From Desmodus rotundus (lineage: Eukaryota > Chordata > Mammalia > Chiroptera > Phyllostomidae), in the NCBI RefSeq assembly GCF_022682495.2, contig NC_071389.1, forward strand, positions 176,142,056 through 176,206,055: a stretch of 64,000 nt of DNA. The letters run 5' to 3'. Positions within the stretch are counted from its first letter, which is position 1; each line of letters opens with the position of its first letter. Positions 47,580 to 60,419 of the stretch are shown here, piece by piece. The notes beneath the pieces were generated by a model that was given only the letters and a program-made list of their open reading frames with translations, searched no databases and was not told the origin of the DNA. The translations under genes and the position numbers were made by a program.

Positions 47580-50015
47580 TCTTGAATTATTCACTTGAAA
47601 GACCAGAGTTCATTTTCCCTGAGATCATTCTTCAGGGATCATTCTTAAGCCCCACATTTCTTAAAATATTTTATGTGCAATAACTGTTCTAATAGTCAAA
47701 GAAATATCATTTCAAGAACCATTTATTAATGTACTTAGTCATGTATTCATTCATTTTACAACCATGCATTCATTCATTCTAAACATTTACTAAGTATTTA
47801 TTCCATGTTACAATACTTGTCTTAAAGGGTGAGGATGGGAGACAGTTCTTTTAACCTTCTCTGTAAGACTATCCCTATGAAGCCTGAAATTATTAAGAAC
47901 TTTGGTAGTTATTATTTTATTAATTCTAATCAGAACGAAAACTCTTTAACAGTCTAACAATGATGAAGTTTAACTTAAATTCTCTTAGAAGATGATTACT
48001 ATGTATGTCATATATAATAACTATATATACATAATCATTGTTTTCAGGATAGTTCACCCTGTCAAGTTACTTTGTGAAATTTTAGCTTAGTCTCTTTAGT
48101 GAGCATCATTGTTCTTTGCATTATTGTCACCACCACACCTCTGCCACCGCCACCACCACCGCCACCGTCCATAAGGCGCATGGCATACCAGCTGTGCGCT
48201 AGGTACTGTGGTGGGAAAGTTTGCGCCGCTGTCTTGGTGCTTGGCAATGAATAATTTATCTTAATAATGTGCTTATTATGCACAGAAACATATTTCTTAG
48301 AATTCTGAAATCTCTTGGCAACACTCTTCACTTGTGTTCTCTAAAGAATTAGGTGCCTTGTTGCATGCAGTCTATTCTCAGTCTTCTGTATCCTTTTTGG
48401 GATAGGTGGAAGGCTGCATCCCCTCCGACTTTTCCCTTGAGCTTGTGATTAAGAGTCAGCATCAGTATTATTCATTGAAGTTCAGAGCCCGTAGAATACT
48501 TACAGCCCAGCAGGACTCTGTGGAATGGAGGCATTTGACAGAGAAGATATGACCTCTTTTTCAAAGAGCTTGGAGTCTAGGTCATGTTTAAAATCATAAG
48601 CATAGAAACATAATATTTCTTAGAATCACAAAATCCCTAGGGAAGCTGTTTCTCCACAGTTTCTCCAAAGAAACAACTGTTCTTTCTTTAAAAATTTTCT
48701 CCCCATCAAGTGTCTGTCGTGGACTTTTTTTCCCTCACCTTATCAGAGGAAGCATCTTACTGAATAGATTTGCTTTTCCCCTGTTTGTGGCAACTTATTA
48801 AAAGAGCTGACTGCAAACAGATTTTTACTGCCTCGGTATGGACTTATATCAGGTAGCAGCCAATAAGACTTGACAAGCTGACATCTCTTATCCATCAGCA
48901 GTGATAGGTGGGGAGGGACAATAGGAAGGAGAGAACCTTATTCCCACCCACATTCTGAGAGACAGACAGGTTTTGGTTGAGTGATATAAGGTCCATTTTT
49001 AGAAATCTATTTAATTTCTGAGTTGGAGTTTTAGGGATTTTACTTTTGGAATATAGGGCCAGAAACAATACACACCTTGTCAATTCTAGACAGGAACTAA
49101 AAATTACATGCCTTTTAGGTCACAAGGGAGCAATAAGAATGAGTTCTTAGGAGGAAGGGAAAAATCCTTACAAAACACTATTGACAAAGCATCTTAAACA
49201 CTCTGTATTGTTCTACAGCCAGGCAGCCTAGAAGCCTTGTGTTATTGCTAATGATGGAAAGCTTTTGTTCAGAAGAAGGAAAGATCTTGTAAACCCAGGT
49301 TTCCAAATATGTAAGCTTTGCAGTGCCAACCTTTGTCCCATTTTCTCCCTACTTTTCTTTCTCAATCATTGGTGACACCTACTTAAAACCAAAAAGAAAA
49401 AAAAAAGGCAAAACTATAACCAGATTCTGAGTTCACTTACAGAATTTTCATTTATACCTGGAAAAAGATACCAATGAAAGTGATTTCTTGTTCTATTAGG
49501 AATATGTTAGAAACACTGAGGGCTTGTTCCTAGGAAAGAAGTACTTCATGCCTGCTCTTTCTTTGGGAAAATACGAATGCTGATTTTTTCCTAGATAATT
49601 TTCAGGATAATTAGATTGTATGATTTTTTTTTTGAAAGAAGTAGGTGCTTCTTTAGAGGGAAATCACATTGGCTGTCTTGTGCATTTGGGGACCTCTTGA
49701 ATATGTGAGGGTTAAGCCACTAAGGTCAATGTTCTTGGCAAATTACTTGCAAAAATTAATAGGACTAATGGGAATGGAGGTTTGGTGGAATAAAATCATC
49801 AATATCTGTTAATTATGTTTGCTAGGCGCATAAGAGTAACATCAAATGCATGAGGGATGTGAGTAAAAGGACATGTTAATAACAGAATGCCTTTCAACCA
49901 AGGATGTTAAAAGAAATACCTAACATTTCTCAAATGTATTCTAAACCTTTTATATCTTGTTGACTTCCTATTACCTGTTATACTTCTGAAAATTGCTTAT
50001 ATTCTATCTTTTTTA
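47580..50015. other. Intronic stretch, mostly unassigned
   Basis: I see no gene. At about 47745-47820 a scrap with ATTCATTCATTCTAAACATTTAC and TAAGTATTTATTCC looks like an antisense L2 end. 48128-48168 is a CAC/CGC run. Two related ~70-bp pieces sit at about 48283 and 48603. The rest is AT-rich. Confidence 0.42.
48128..48168. repeat. Imperfect (CAC/CGC)n trinucleotide tract
   Basis: CACCACCACACC is followed by CTGCCACCGCCACCACC and CACCGCCACCG. On the minus strand this reads as a poly-glycine-like run inside a short open frame, which is compositional rather than coding. Confidence 0.85.
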
Positions 50016-50019
50016 GTTG

Positions 50020-50130
50020 TTTGGTATTGCACTACCCTGTTCTCCACGGTAAGCATCTTGAAGGGAGGACGATCTGCTATCTGTCTTAGATTTCTTATAT
50101 TGCTACTGAGCACTGTGCCTTGCACATAGA
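50020..50130 (+). mobile_element. L2 LINE 3' end, sense
   Basis: GTAAGCATCTTGAAGGGAGG and then TGAGCACTGTGCCTTGCACAT are the terminal words of L2 (GTAAGCTCCACGAGGGCAGG and ACAGTGCCTGGCACA in the consensus). Confidence 0.68.
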
Positions 50131-50469
50131 GATACTGAGTTAATATTATAGAAATGAACCACATTGGAATGAAGAAATATTTACACTGTAACATACTCTG
50201 AATTTTAAGTAAGCACCAAGAGAAGCTCTGTCCAAGAACTGTTTGAAGATATGAAGGTAACTGGAACCTCAGGAGATATTGATCACATTAGTTTAGGCTT
50301 TAAAATTTTGACGTTAAAAAACATATGACTTATACTTTATGGAAAGATACGTCCAAAGTGGATAGAAAGGTTGGCTTGGCCTGATGTTCAGACACTCTAA
50401 AATATCCTTGAAAGATAAAATTACAATGAAAACAAAGCACATGAGGTATTTCAACATATATTTCAGGTA

Positions 50470-51045
50470 CGTATTCAGCGAGTTTTGACAAATGCTTTCA
50501 TGGGTTAACCCACATCATCTAATGTTGCCTCACAGCCCCTCCCAGTCAGCCTCCCCTTATCCCTTTCCCCCTCAAAGGTGACCGCTGTCTGATTTCTTTA
50601 CCAAAGATTAATTATGCCTGTTTTAGAACTTCATGTAAGTGCTGTTATACAGTATGTGCCATCTTGTGTCAGACTTCCTTTGCTCGGTACAGTGTTTTGA
50701 GGATCATCCCTGTTGCTGCACTTGTCAATAGTGTGTTCCATTTTTACAGCTGAGTAATATTCCATTGTGTGACTATACTAGAATTTGTTTTTTTCTATTG
50801 ATGAACATTTGAGTTGTTTCCAATTTTTGGTTGTTATTAATAAAAACACTTTGGACATTTTTGTTCATGTCTTTTTGTGGGCATGTTCTTACTTCTCTTG
50901 GGTAAATACCCAGAAGCAGAATTAAGTCATAGGATATCACAGGATAGGTATATGTTAACCTTTTAAGATCCGGCCAAACCATTTCCAAAGTGGTTATATC
51001 ATTTTACCATAAACACACGAATGTTTTGGTCAGCAGGGAATGTAA
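50470..51045 (-). mobile_element. L1 3'-region fragment (L1M type), antisense
   Basis: GCTGAGTAATATTCCATTGTG, ATGAACATTTGAGTTGTTTC, ACTTCTCTTGGGTAAATACCC and CATTTCCAAAGTGGTTATATC are, in order, the reverse complement of the end of L1 ORF2 and the 3' region. The open frame at 50773-50988 (minus) covers this end of ORF2 but is broken. It is an old, inactive copy. Confidence 0.85.
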
Positions 51046-51309
51046 TGTAGGAAACTGGAGGGCTGAAAGCACAAAAAGGAAATACTGAGAAATAATACTG
51101 CAGGGATAGGTATTATTCCTAAAACTAGGGTTTTAGTTGTCAGAACTCAGGAGATTAGAAGAAGATGTGTGTCTGGGGTGCCCCGAGGATCTGGTGTGAT
51201 GCTTAGACCCCTCCAAGGAGTGAGTGCTGCCCAACCTCCCTTGTTACCTTTGCCGCTGACTCTTCCCTCCGCCATCAGTATTCCGGTTGCCGACCTCATT
51301 GTCCAGTAG

Positions 51310-51760
51310 GTATCTTTTTTTTTTATTTAGGCTATTAATTTTTTGGTTCTAAAATTTCCATTTGATTGCTTTCTGTTTTCACTTTTGTTTCGAGAGTGTT
51401 TGTGACTGGTTGGTTGAGCATTTCGATAACAGCTGCGGTAAAGTCTCCGTCGGGTACTTCTGACCTGTGTCATCACGTCGTCGGTGTCTGTTGGTTGTCT
51501 TTCCCCTCGCGAGTTGAGATCTTCATGATTTCGTGTAGCTGAGTAACTCTGGACTATATTCTGGATATTTGGAATATTATGTTATGAGATTCTTAGCCTT
51601 GTGTAAAGCCACTGTCCGGGTGGAACTCTGAATTCTGGTTGTTTGACCAATCTGCCCGTTGGTATTTGAGTCAGAGACATCAAACAGCTGCTTTATGGAT
51701 GCTCTTCAGGTTTTATAGTTGCGTTCAGTGGGAGGGAAAAGTTGGCATGTGATTTCTACA
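51310..51760 (-). mobile_element. Probable L1-derived fragment, unusually rich in CpG
   Basis: The text TTCCATTTGATTGCTTTCTG, later GGTGTCTGTTGGTTGTCTTTC and ATATTCTGGATATTTGGAATA, resembles a repeat that I recall next to old L1 3' regions in antisense. The family assignment is weak. Ten CpGs fall between about 51424 and 51534, far more than elsewhere in the introns. Confidence 0.35.
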
Positions 51761-51839
51761 TTCTACCTGGAACCAGAGTCAGCAAGCTTAAATTTTAAAA
51801 GATAAAAGAAAACCCACTTGTTTATCAATGACTCTAGGT

Positions 51840-51990
51840 TTACCATCTATTGTGTGGTTACTAGAATTTAAGTTTCACAGGACACGGGGCAAGGATCTTT
51901 GTTATATTACCAATGTGTCCTAAGTACTTGAGTCTGCAAACTGGAATACTAGAAGCATTCAATAAATGTTTTGAAATGAATGAAAAAGAA
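51840..51990 (+). mobile_element. L2 LINE 3' end, sense
   Basis: TAGAATTTAAGTTTCACAGG, GGGGCAAGGATCTTTGTTAT and AGCATTCAATAAATGTTTTG are the L2 3' terminal words, ending in a GAATGAA repeat. Confidence 0.72.
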
Positions 51991-51999
51991 GCTAATAAA

Positions 52000-54165
52000 C
52001 AAGGAAGAATACACTCGTGTATACTGAACAGTTTTACTAGATGACAATTAGAATGACCAATATTTGTGACTTTGTATAGTTAATTAATCTGTGTGTGTGT
52101 ATCAGCATCTTCTTTCATGTAAAAGGAAAATAATATTTATTTTATAGGGAAAATAAAATATGTAAAGAGTATTTAGCACATGGTGGATGCTCAAAAAAAA
52201 AAAACCCCATGGATTCAGATTCCATATATCCTTTCACTCTTCTTCAAATGTGAAGACAATAAAGATAACTTGAAATTTAGAGCAAGAAGAATAAGCAAAG
52301 GATATGCTCATTTCATGGAGCAGTTGGTTTTATGTAAACAGATGACAAATGAAAGTATTTTCTCTGTTAAGGGAAATGATCTTCAACTGGAAAAGGATAA
52401 TATCATGGTCTTTGAAGGTAACTGGACTTTATATGTGACTTTTCTTCCTTCCTCAGGTTAAGCCCAGTTCTTCTCATGAAACGGGAATACTAATATTTAC
52501 TCTCAGAGAGCTGCTTTAAGTGTAGCAGGATAAAAATTATGGAGAGGTGTGCAGGGACTTGGGAGGACGTAGTCTCTTCTCCCCGGCCTGTCACATGGAA
52601 TCTCGTAACTGCCACCTCAGTTCCCAAACCAATTCTGATGGTAAATAGGCAGTCTTGTAATTTTTGCTCTGTGACCTTTTGGCCCAGGATAGCTGGGCTG
52701 TTTGACACAACTCTGCCTGCTGAGTCACAGCCTACTCTACCTTACTTTTACTGCAAAAAGCCTAGGACTTCCTTGGTGCCTGCAGATCAAACACCACATC
52801 CATCAGGCTTCTAGCCTCGCTTGGAAACTCAGCTTGGATCCACACTAGAGCAACTCGCCAGCGGAGCTCTGTGGGAGACCAAGAAGCCTGTTCCTCTCAC
52901 ACATTATTGCCCAATAACCCTGCTAATATTTCACCTCTTACTAATTCTCAATGCATCACTTCTCAACCAAAGAGATTTTATCGCTTTCATTTCTTTTGTT
53001 GAGGCATTGAATAGAAATATCCTCAATAACAATTTCAAAAACCTAAATTAGTCCAATTTTTTCATTCTACTGTCCACCAAGCATCCATATTTTATACATC
53101 CTCACATTCTCTATTTAGCCCATGCCCAGCATCAAATTGGTACTAAATGGCAATTTCAGACTTTATGACTGCTGTGCACTGATGCGAGAGATCCGATAAG
53201 CATTCAAAAAATATGCCTTGTCTGCCTTGAATTAATTGCTCATTGATAAAACACTCTTCAACTTTCCTTTGGACTCCCACAACATTCTGAAGACTATGGG
53301 AAGGTGCTGTTAATGTCTTGTAAAGTATATAAATGTATAACGAATGGACATCTCTATGAGTACCGCCAGCTCTGTTTACTACTCTGGCATCATAGCTGTT
53401 GAATTCAGGGAGAGGATGTAGGGATTGAGCGTGGAAAAGAGGTCAAATGCTTCTTCTCCAGAGTTATAGGCCATTTTAAAATACAGCCTTTAGAGAGTGT
53501 GACGAGACCTGCTGCGCTGGGTGTTGTCTAGTGTGGAGATCTTCCGAGAGGCCATCTGAAGCTAGGTTAGATGTGCTCTTCTCCTTTGAATGAATCTCTC
53601 TTGGGTGAAAAACAGACTGTAAACCTTCCTCAACAGGATGAGAGGTGACAGGATTGGTATTTGTAGGTTCTTCTGGAATGAAGCAAAATGAGATGTCCAT
53701 TTACCATCTCAGAAGGGAGTTAAAGCTAAGGAGCCAAAACAAAACCATAAGGATATTTTCATTTTTATTATAGTCTTATGCTTTAAAATTTTATTCCCAC
53801 TTATCTGTAAGCCCATACTTATTAAGAAAAAGATCTTTGAATAGGAAGGAATTATATTCTTGCCTTCATGGACAGCAAGAAATGAAGGCTTGGAGAGACT
53901 GATTTCCACTCTATAGCCATGCTTGAGTGAAGAGGTTTTACAAGGAATAACGAATGCGTTGGGAGTTCCTGAGAGGAGGGGAAAGGAGCCTGCATCAGAG
54001 GGAGAGAAGACAGCCATGGGAGGGGTATGGGCCTGGGAAGAGGCCTGGGAAGGGGCAGGCCAATATTTCTCCTTACTATAGTTGACTTCCAGTCTTTTGT
54101 CTCTGTAGCCATCTGGAGCTGAGGCAAGCAGGGATCACAGAGCTCCGATGGGTACAGTGACACAG
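52000..54165. other. Intronic stretch, unassigned
   Basis: I see no gene. Open frames of 76-103 codons (for example 52180-52461 and 53709-54163) carry no recognisable domain. An A10 run lies at about 52195. Confidence 0.42.
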
Positions 54166-54169
54166 ATAC

Positions 54170-54330
54170 AAAAGCAGTGATGTGTGGAGATGTGCATTAT
54201 GGTTTGGGGGATTTGGCCGATCTTCACAGAGAAGGTGGCATCTGGGTTGAGATATAAAGGTGATTAGGACTTTAATCGTCAGACAGGGGTGTTGGGAGTG
54301 GGAATTCCAAGCTCAGGCTAGAGGAAGAAA
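54170..54330 (-). mobile_element. L2-like fragment, antisense (short)
   Basis: CACAGAGAAGGTGGCATCTGG followed by GTTGAGATATAAAGG matches the L2 antisense word CTGAGAAGGTGACATTTGAG. It is short and diverged. Confidence 0.4.
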
Positions 54331-54334
54331 CATT

Positions 54335-57105
54335 TGAGACCCCTCCTTTGGGGACTACTGCTGTCCCTGCAGCAGCACAGCAAAGAGCTGAGCTGCAGGT
54401 CTGTGGGAGGCACATTGGTGCGCTGGAAAATATGGTTAAATACGAGTTTACTTTGACCTTTTTTATTTTCTCCACTAATTGAGTTTGCTGAGGTCACTGG
54501 AAGAAACTTTATTTCATTTCTAACCATTTAGTCTCCCACTGAGAAAGTATAAGTTTATGCATTTTTCTTTTGGTCTTGACAGCACTAAAATGTGATCATA
54601 TTGGAGGATGGCACTTCTGATGTCTATTCACTACTTAATTCTACTGCTACTCCCCACTTTTCCTCAGCCTTATTGACCTCAGCCTTCTGCCAGTTCCAAT
54701 ATATTTATGTGATGAACGAGATACTAGTAAACACTGTGCGAGTCCTCAAGTCAAATAGTTGGGAGGCGCCTCCTGAGGTCATTGTGCCTATAGGTTGATG
54801 ATTTCCGAAGCCCAGGAAGACTCAGTTGTTCATCAGCTCCTGGAAAAACTCAGGAGATGGAAACGGACAGCCTCCCTGAAGTAGTTCATTTTACTAATGA
54901 AAAAGCTGGAAGGTTCTTCCTTTTGTCTAATTGAAATCCTTCCTGATGTAATTCCATTCATTTGCTCCTCTTTTGTCCACTGTGGGCATGTACAGCAAAT
55001 GATTACTACCCCACTAATGACAACACTTCATGAACTTGAAGGCAAAATCTCATCACCTTTCTACTTCCTTCTAGACTAAACAACTCCAGTTTTTCACTCT
55101 GCTCATCACAGGGTTTATTTTTGTATTGTTAGCTATCTTTATTAAAATTCTCCAGACTCTTGAGATTCTCTACATTATTTTTAAATAATTGCTATAGCGA
55201 ACAGCAATGTAGACTGAGGGCATTAATAACTTTGGGAGATCTCACTGATGACTTTCAATGTGAAGAAGCTCATGGGCCACTTTTGGAGGTAGGACCAGGT
55301 TTTAGGCAGGACGGTTGATGACACAATGCATTTTTTAGTTTCAACAGACTTCATATCATTGTGGTATACCTACATTTCTTCGGGATACTGTGGACACAGT
55401 CCTGTGCCTCTGTCATGAAATTACTTTTAAATTACAGACCTAGAGAAGGCAAGGCACTGTGCCTTATACTGTCCATTTCTTCTTTGTCTGATCAATTTAG
55501 GAGTGTTTCCTTTAATGTATTTTAGAGTACTTTGTCCAAAGAATCTGAAATAATGGACATAATGATTACTACCAATAATTGTAATAGTGGATGACAGTTT
55601 TCACTTCATGAAATGACTTAGTGGTCTATGGAAAGGTTAAGGAGATAATAGGTAATAGAGATAAGCAACAGTGGGAGAGGAGAGCAAGGGAATAAAATTC
55701 AACATTCATTAGGTACATCCCATGTGTAAAGCACTAGGCTAGGTACTCTGATTACACCAAGGTGGGTGTAGACAGCATCATGGGAAAGGAAAAGGAGTGG
55801 ATAGGATGGTCACATCAGTGATGACACTGTAGGGCACCTGGGCACTGGAGGAGCAGCAGTCCAAGCAGGTTTCGGTTGTGGAGATAGCCACCAAAATCAG
55901 TTACTGGAAGCTGTTTGTCGGGCAGAGGGAAACTGGCTTCTCAGAATTTGGGTTAAGTAAGAGATGAGGAATGAAAGCATTGGTGATATGCCATTTTATT
56001 TATGAATGAGGAAATAGTCCTAATAAGAGTAACATTTCTGAGTTTTCACAGTACCTCAAAGTTCTAAGTCCTGTCACACGTGGTCATTCATCGAACCCAC
56101 ACAGCAGTGCAACGAGGCACATGCTGTTTTATCACCACTTAGCAGAGACGTGGACACAGAAGTGAAGAGGAAGAGGAAGTCTCATGAGGATGCATGGGGG
56201 CGAACATGAGTGGCAGGGAAGGAGTTCACTTGGAGGCAGTGAGGTAGGATCTAGAGACATGGGGGAACTAGATTCGGTGGGTTTGTGGGTGCTTCTTGGG
56301 GATTGGGGTGGCGCTGGGACACGGTGTGATAACCAAGGACCGCGATGCTGCAGACATGACTCGAGCACATTTCTGAAAAGAGATGAGTGCAGAATAAATA
56401 CCTGTCGGTTGTGTCAGTATTTGCTTTGAGTCATCGAGAGATGCTGGGCAGCAGCAGCCTGTGCACTGACTGGCCATTTGGGCAGAGTGGCTCACAGGGA
56501 TCACACCTGTCTCTCTTCATCAGCCTGTGCTTTCCTCCTCCATCTAGTATTCTGTTCTCCTTCAACACCTCTCAGAGGCCGTTTTCTCGTGGCCTCAGCC
56601 TGGGTTCTGCAAGGTTGTGATGAGGCTCCTCCTCCTGCCTGCAGCATACCCATGGGGCACAAATATCACTGCCAGCCTCCCAGTCTCAGCACCATATCTT
56701 TCCTAGCTGATGGCTGTAATACCATTTCTTTTCTCATAACTGGAGATGCCACCCTCCTAACCCCATTATTACTTTCTTACGTCTCTGACGAATCCCGACC
56801 AGACTTTGATTCCTCCCAAGCCTTCAGAACTCCTTTCCTTTCCCACTCCCATCTTCACTCACCCCCAGCCCTGTCCCAGCTCCCCCTTTATTTGGGTGAC
56901 AGAGACAAGTGCATATATGAACCTGTAGGCTTACTGGGTTTCTCTGTAAATCTGAATGTGATTGTGAATGGAAGTGACGGTGTAAGGGACGTACGGAAGT
57001 AAGAGTGTATTTGAGCCCATTTATATATGCGTATATTTATTCCTTAGGTGGGAAGAGGCAGCTGGGAGTAAATTGATTCAAGTCAAAAGGATGGTCAATC
57101 TTACT
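54335..57105. other. Intronic stretch, mostly unassigned
   Basis: I see no gene. A MIR-like antisense piece at about 56040-56170 includes GTACCTCAAAGTTCTAAGTCC and CATGCTGTTTTATCACC. An L2-like scrap is at 55690-55745 (ATTCATTAGGTACATCCCATG). The 174-codon frame at 56478-57002 lies in pyrimidine-rich sequence and shows no domain. Confidence 0.42.
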
Positions 57106-57109
57106 TGAA

Positions 57110-57500
57110 GAAACAGTAAACTACACAAAGATATGCATAGGAGGATGATTATCCAATTTTTATAAATTGAAAACATCCTAAATTTCCATGATGAAGAGGT
57201 TGATTAAATTTTGGTTAATCATTCAGTAAAACAGTATGAGTTACAAAACTATTATATTACATATTTCTTACCTGTGTATATGGAGAAAGAGATAAAAATC
57301 TTAAGTGATATCAGGTTAGAGCAGTTCTGTATGATGTGATATATTTTTATTGCATTTACATACTTATACTTACAAAAAATCTGAGAAAATTGCTAAAATA
57401 ATGATATGGTTACCTCTGGAAAGTGCAGTTATTTTTTTAACCACATTTCTTATTTGCCACAGTGAGCATGTAGTATGTGAATAATAAAAATTATAAAGTC
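57110..57500 (+). mobile_element. L1 3' end (L1ME-like), sense
   Basis: TTGAAAACATCCTAAATTTCC, GGTTAATCATTCAGTAAAAC, TATGGAGAAAGAGATAAAAATC and GGTTACCTCTGGAAAGTGC follow the order of an old L1 3' region in sense, where the consensus has CCTAAATGTCCATCAATAGG and GGTTGCCTCTGGGAGG. Confidence 0.65.
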
Positions 57501-57504
57501 GTGA

Positions 57505-59405
57505 GGCAGTAACACTATTTTATGAGCGGCACAAATATAAAGGGTGGGCATACAGGAAAAGACCCACTATGACAACCAAAGAAGGGAGGGGTTTAGAGGT
57601 GTGTTAGCCTTTCTTCCCTCCTTCTCCTCTCCAGCCAGCCTTAAGTGGATATGATCACTTAAAGAAAAGCCACCCACTGCACAAAATCTTTCTGAAAGTT
57701 CTGCCCAAGTATAAATTTATTTAAAATAATAAACAAATACCCCCAGGAGGGCAAAGATTTATCAGTGAATCATAGGATATTAGCCCACAAGTCACATTTG
57801 GGCAAATTAGAGAAAGGTATCCGTTCTTCAAAACACTATCCTGCCATGTGCTGGAAAATTATAATGAAAACATTAATGGACGATATTCTTACTGTGATGA
57901 GCCTCCTAAATTTGTACACTCCCATCCTGCACACTCATGAGCAGCATTCCTTTCACCATCGTGTGATTAGTAGCATGCAGGTTGCCTTCTTCCTAGTCTG
58001 GCTGAGACCTCAGCTCCAAGGAACAGGAATTCTGATTACGTGATATGACAGGACAGGAGGAGCAGTGAATTTGGAACACCTTGCAAAAGATGTCTGATAG
58101 AGCTCAGAATCCAGAAACTTTGGGCAGCCTGAAATAACATAGGACAACAGACAAAAGGAAAAGCAGAACCTGGGAGGCCAGGGCATGAGAGACTAGAAAG
58201 GAAAGAGATGGGAATCTATAGCTGTACTTCAAATTCTTAATGCTGGCCTGTGGTCTCCTGTGTTTATGAGAACATTGGAAGCTGCCCTTAATTCTTGGGA
58301 GGCTCCTCCTCATAGGGCCTTGGGAGCGAACTGAACCCCTATTTTATAATGGAGCTGCCTCCCAGGCGGGGCCAGACCCGTGCTAATGATGCCCTGTGGA
58401 GGGCAGATTAATGGAATCTATCCCTGTGTTCAAATCACAACGTTCATTTAACAGCTGTGCTTCTTGGTTTAGTTTATAGCCACTTATGATGATTTCCATT
58501 CTAGATCTTTTTGTCTGCCGCTGATGCAGAGGCATTTCTGATGTACCGAAGTCCAGAGCCTAGAGCAGACCAGGAAGCCGACGGGTCTCTGAGCAGACAC
58601 CATGTGCATGCTCTGGTGTCTTGTCATACGATGAAGCTCTTATTGGCTCTAAGCAATTTTCACTGTTACCAGTACATAAAGTTATCAAATAAAAAGTAAA
58701 TACCTTGAGATTCCCTCTTTAAGGGAAAAAGACCTTGGGGAACATACTTTTGAAGTAGTAAAATTAGAGACATTTTAACAATTATAATTCTGATACCCTG
58801 GGTGTAATGGTAATAGCTGAGGAGGGATGGGGACAAGATCCTGTAGGAAATAGCTTCTGAGAATAATGGAAGAACTATGATACACATGAAGGAGATCCCT
58901 GAATTATAAAACACTCATCATACAGATCTTAATTAATGTGATTATTCATTGGCAAATTGTGGCAGTTCTGTGACTGGAGAGTTTATTTAAATTGAAAAAA
59001 AAAAACCTTGGAGTTTGAATTGACCAATATTGGTTTGTATAGCAAAGACTCTAAACTGCTTTGGTAGAGGAGTTGCATATGAATTTTTCAGGCTTTAAGG
59101 ATTCTTCTCACACTCCTACAAACTTCGGCGTTGCTTTGTGTTTGTCTGCATCTACAGAACACTAAACTGAGGGTGTTTTCAAGAGGGTGAGGAGAGTTTG
59201 TGCCTGGACCTTTGAACGCTGGGCTTGAGGAAAAGCCACAGGAACAGATAACAGCAGTTCAATGTGCATTTCAGCTGTGCAGTTCTGGGCTTCTTGCTGT
59301 AGGCCAGCCTTCACTGCCAGGGCAGGCCCTCCGTCGTGAGCTGGCCTGCAGAGTGCCGTTGTCGTGAATTCAGCTGGAGTAGGCACTGCCTCTGCAGTAG
59401 CAGGA
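57505..59405. other. Intronic stretch, unassigned
   Basis: I see no gene or clear repeat. Open frames are up to 92 codons and have no recognisable domain. Confidence 0.42.
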
Positions 59406-59409
59406 TGAA

Positions 59410-59530
59410 CCTGGATGTTTACTAGACTGAGACCCTCGGGATAGTGGGGGCTGTGTCTATTCTGTTTGCCACTGACTCCCCAGAGCCTACCACATAATAC
59501 TCGCTTGATATTAGTTAAATGAATAAAACT
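59410..59530 (+). mobile_element. L2 LINE 3' end, sense
   Basis: TATTCTGTTTGCCACTGACTC, CCCAGAGCCTACCACATAAT and TTAGTTAAATGAATAAA match the L2 terminus. Confidence 0.62.
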
Positions 59531-59714
59531 ATTACAGAGGGAGGCCAGTGGGTACTTGAGCAGAATGAGAAGTTATTACTTTGACAAGATTACAATGACC
59601 TGTGAATTTTTAGGCTCCCAATCTCAATTTTATTTCCCTCAGAGTTGGTCAGAATCAGGGCAATAACCTATCAACCCCAGAAGAGACTGAAGTATAAGCC
59701 AGATGCCAGTTACT

Positions 59715-60075
59715 AATATAGTTTCCATTATCAATTGTTCCACAACAAATCACCTCCAAACTTACTGTTTTAAAGTAACAACAATCATTTAGCTAATAGT
59801 TTTGCAGTTTGGGAAGGACTAGGTAGGAACAGCCTATTTTAGCTCCAAATGGCATCAGCTGCAGTGTGTAACTAGAGCTGCAGGATCTCACTCTAAGATG
59901 GCTCAGTCGTACGGCTGGCTGACCGGTGCTGACTGTCCCCTGGGAGATGCCAGGGTTCAACTCTCCTTCATGTGGGCCTCACCACCCAGCCGCTTGGGCT
60001 TCCTCAGAGCATCATGGCTAGTTTCACCCGGCACAGTATCACTTCTTTGTATTCTCCTGGCCAAAGCGGTCACAG
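59715..60075 (+). mobile_element. Probable old LTR fragment (family uncertain)
   Basis: TGTTCCACAACAAATCACCTCC, CTTACTGTTTTAAAGTAACAAC and AGATGGCTCAGTCGTACGGC resemble the mammalian repeats that begin with GTAACAAATTACC and TTAGTGGCTTAAAACAAC and carry AAGATGGCTCACTC further on. I take these to be ERVL-type LTRs, from memory. No retroviral gene is present. Confidence 0.42.
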
Positions 60076-60314
60076 GCCCAGCCTAGATCTATAGAGGGAA
60101 CAGGGTATAAGCAATAAAAACGACCTCCTGAGGGAAGAAGTGATGAAGAATTGGTAGCCAATTTTAGGGAACTCAAAGTGTTCACTGAAAAATATCTATT
60201 AGAAACATTTGATACTGAAGTTGACTGTTCATTATATTCTCTTCCTTTTAGAAAAGTTCCACAGTTAGCCAAATTGCATAGGCCAAGAGGAGGGGAATGA
60301 TACTTAGCTTTTCT

Positions 60315-60415
60315 CCTTTTTATTGAATTTATTAGGGTGACACTAGTTAACAAAATTATACAGGTTTCAGTTGAAATTTCCATAAGTCCCCCTTTCAAAC
60401 CCTGGTAAATCAGCA
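60315..60415 (-). mobile_element. L1 3' terminus, antisense (bat/laurasiatherian type)
   Basis: TTTTTATTGAATTTATTAGGG, GTGACACTAGTTAACAAAAT and TATACAGGTTTCAGTTG make up the antisense 3' end of an L1 family common in bats and related orders. Only about 100 bp remains. Confidence 0.65.
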
Positions 60416-60419
60416 TACA

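Noticed and set aside
48128..48168. Coding glycine- or histidine-rich repeat, or a CRISPR-like array
   Set aside because: It is a simple trinucleotide tract without spacers or a supporting gene.
56478..57002. 174-codon open frame on the plus strand
   Set aside because: Pyrimidine-rich sequence gives a Ser/Leu/Pro-rich translation with no family resemblance. Overlapping frames on both strands are open, a sign of composition.
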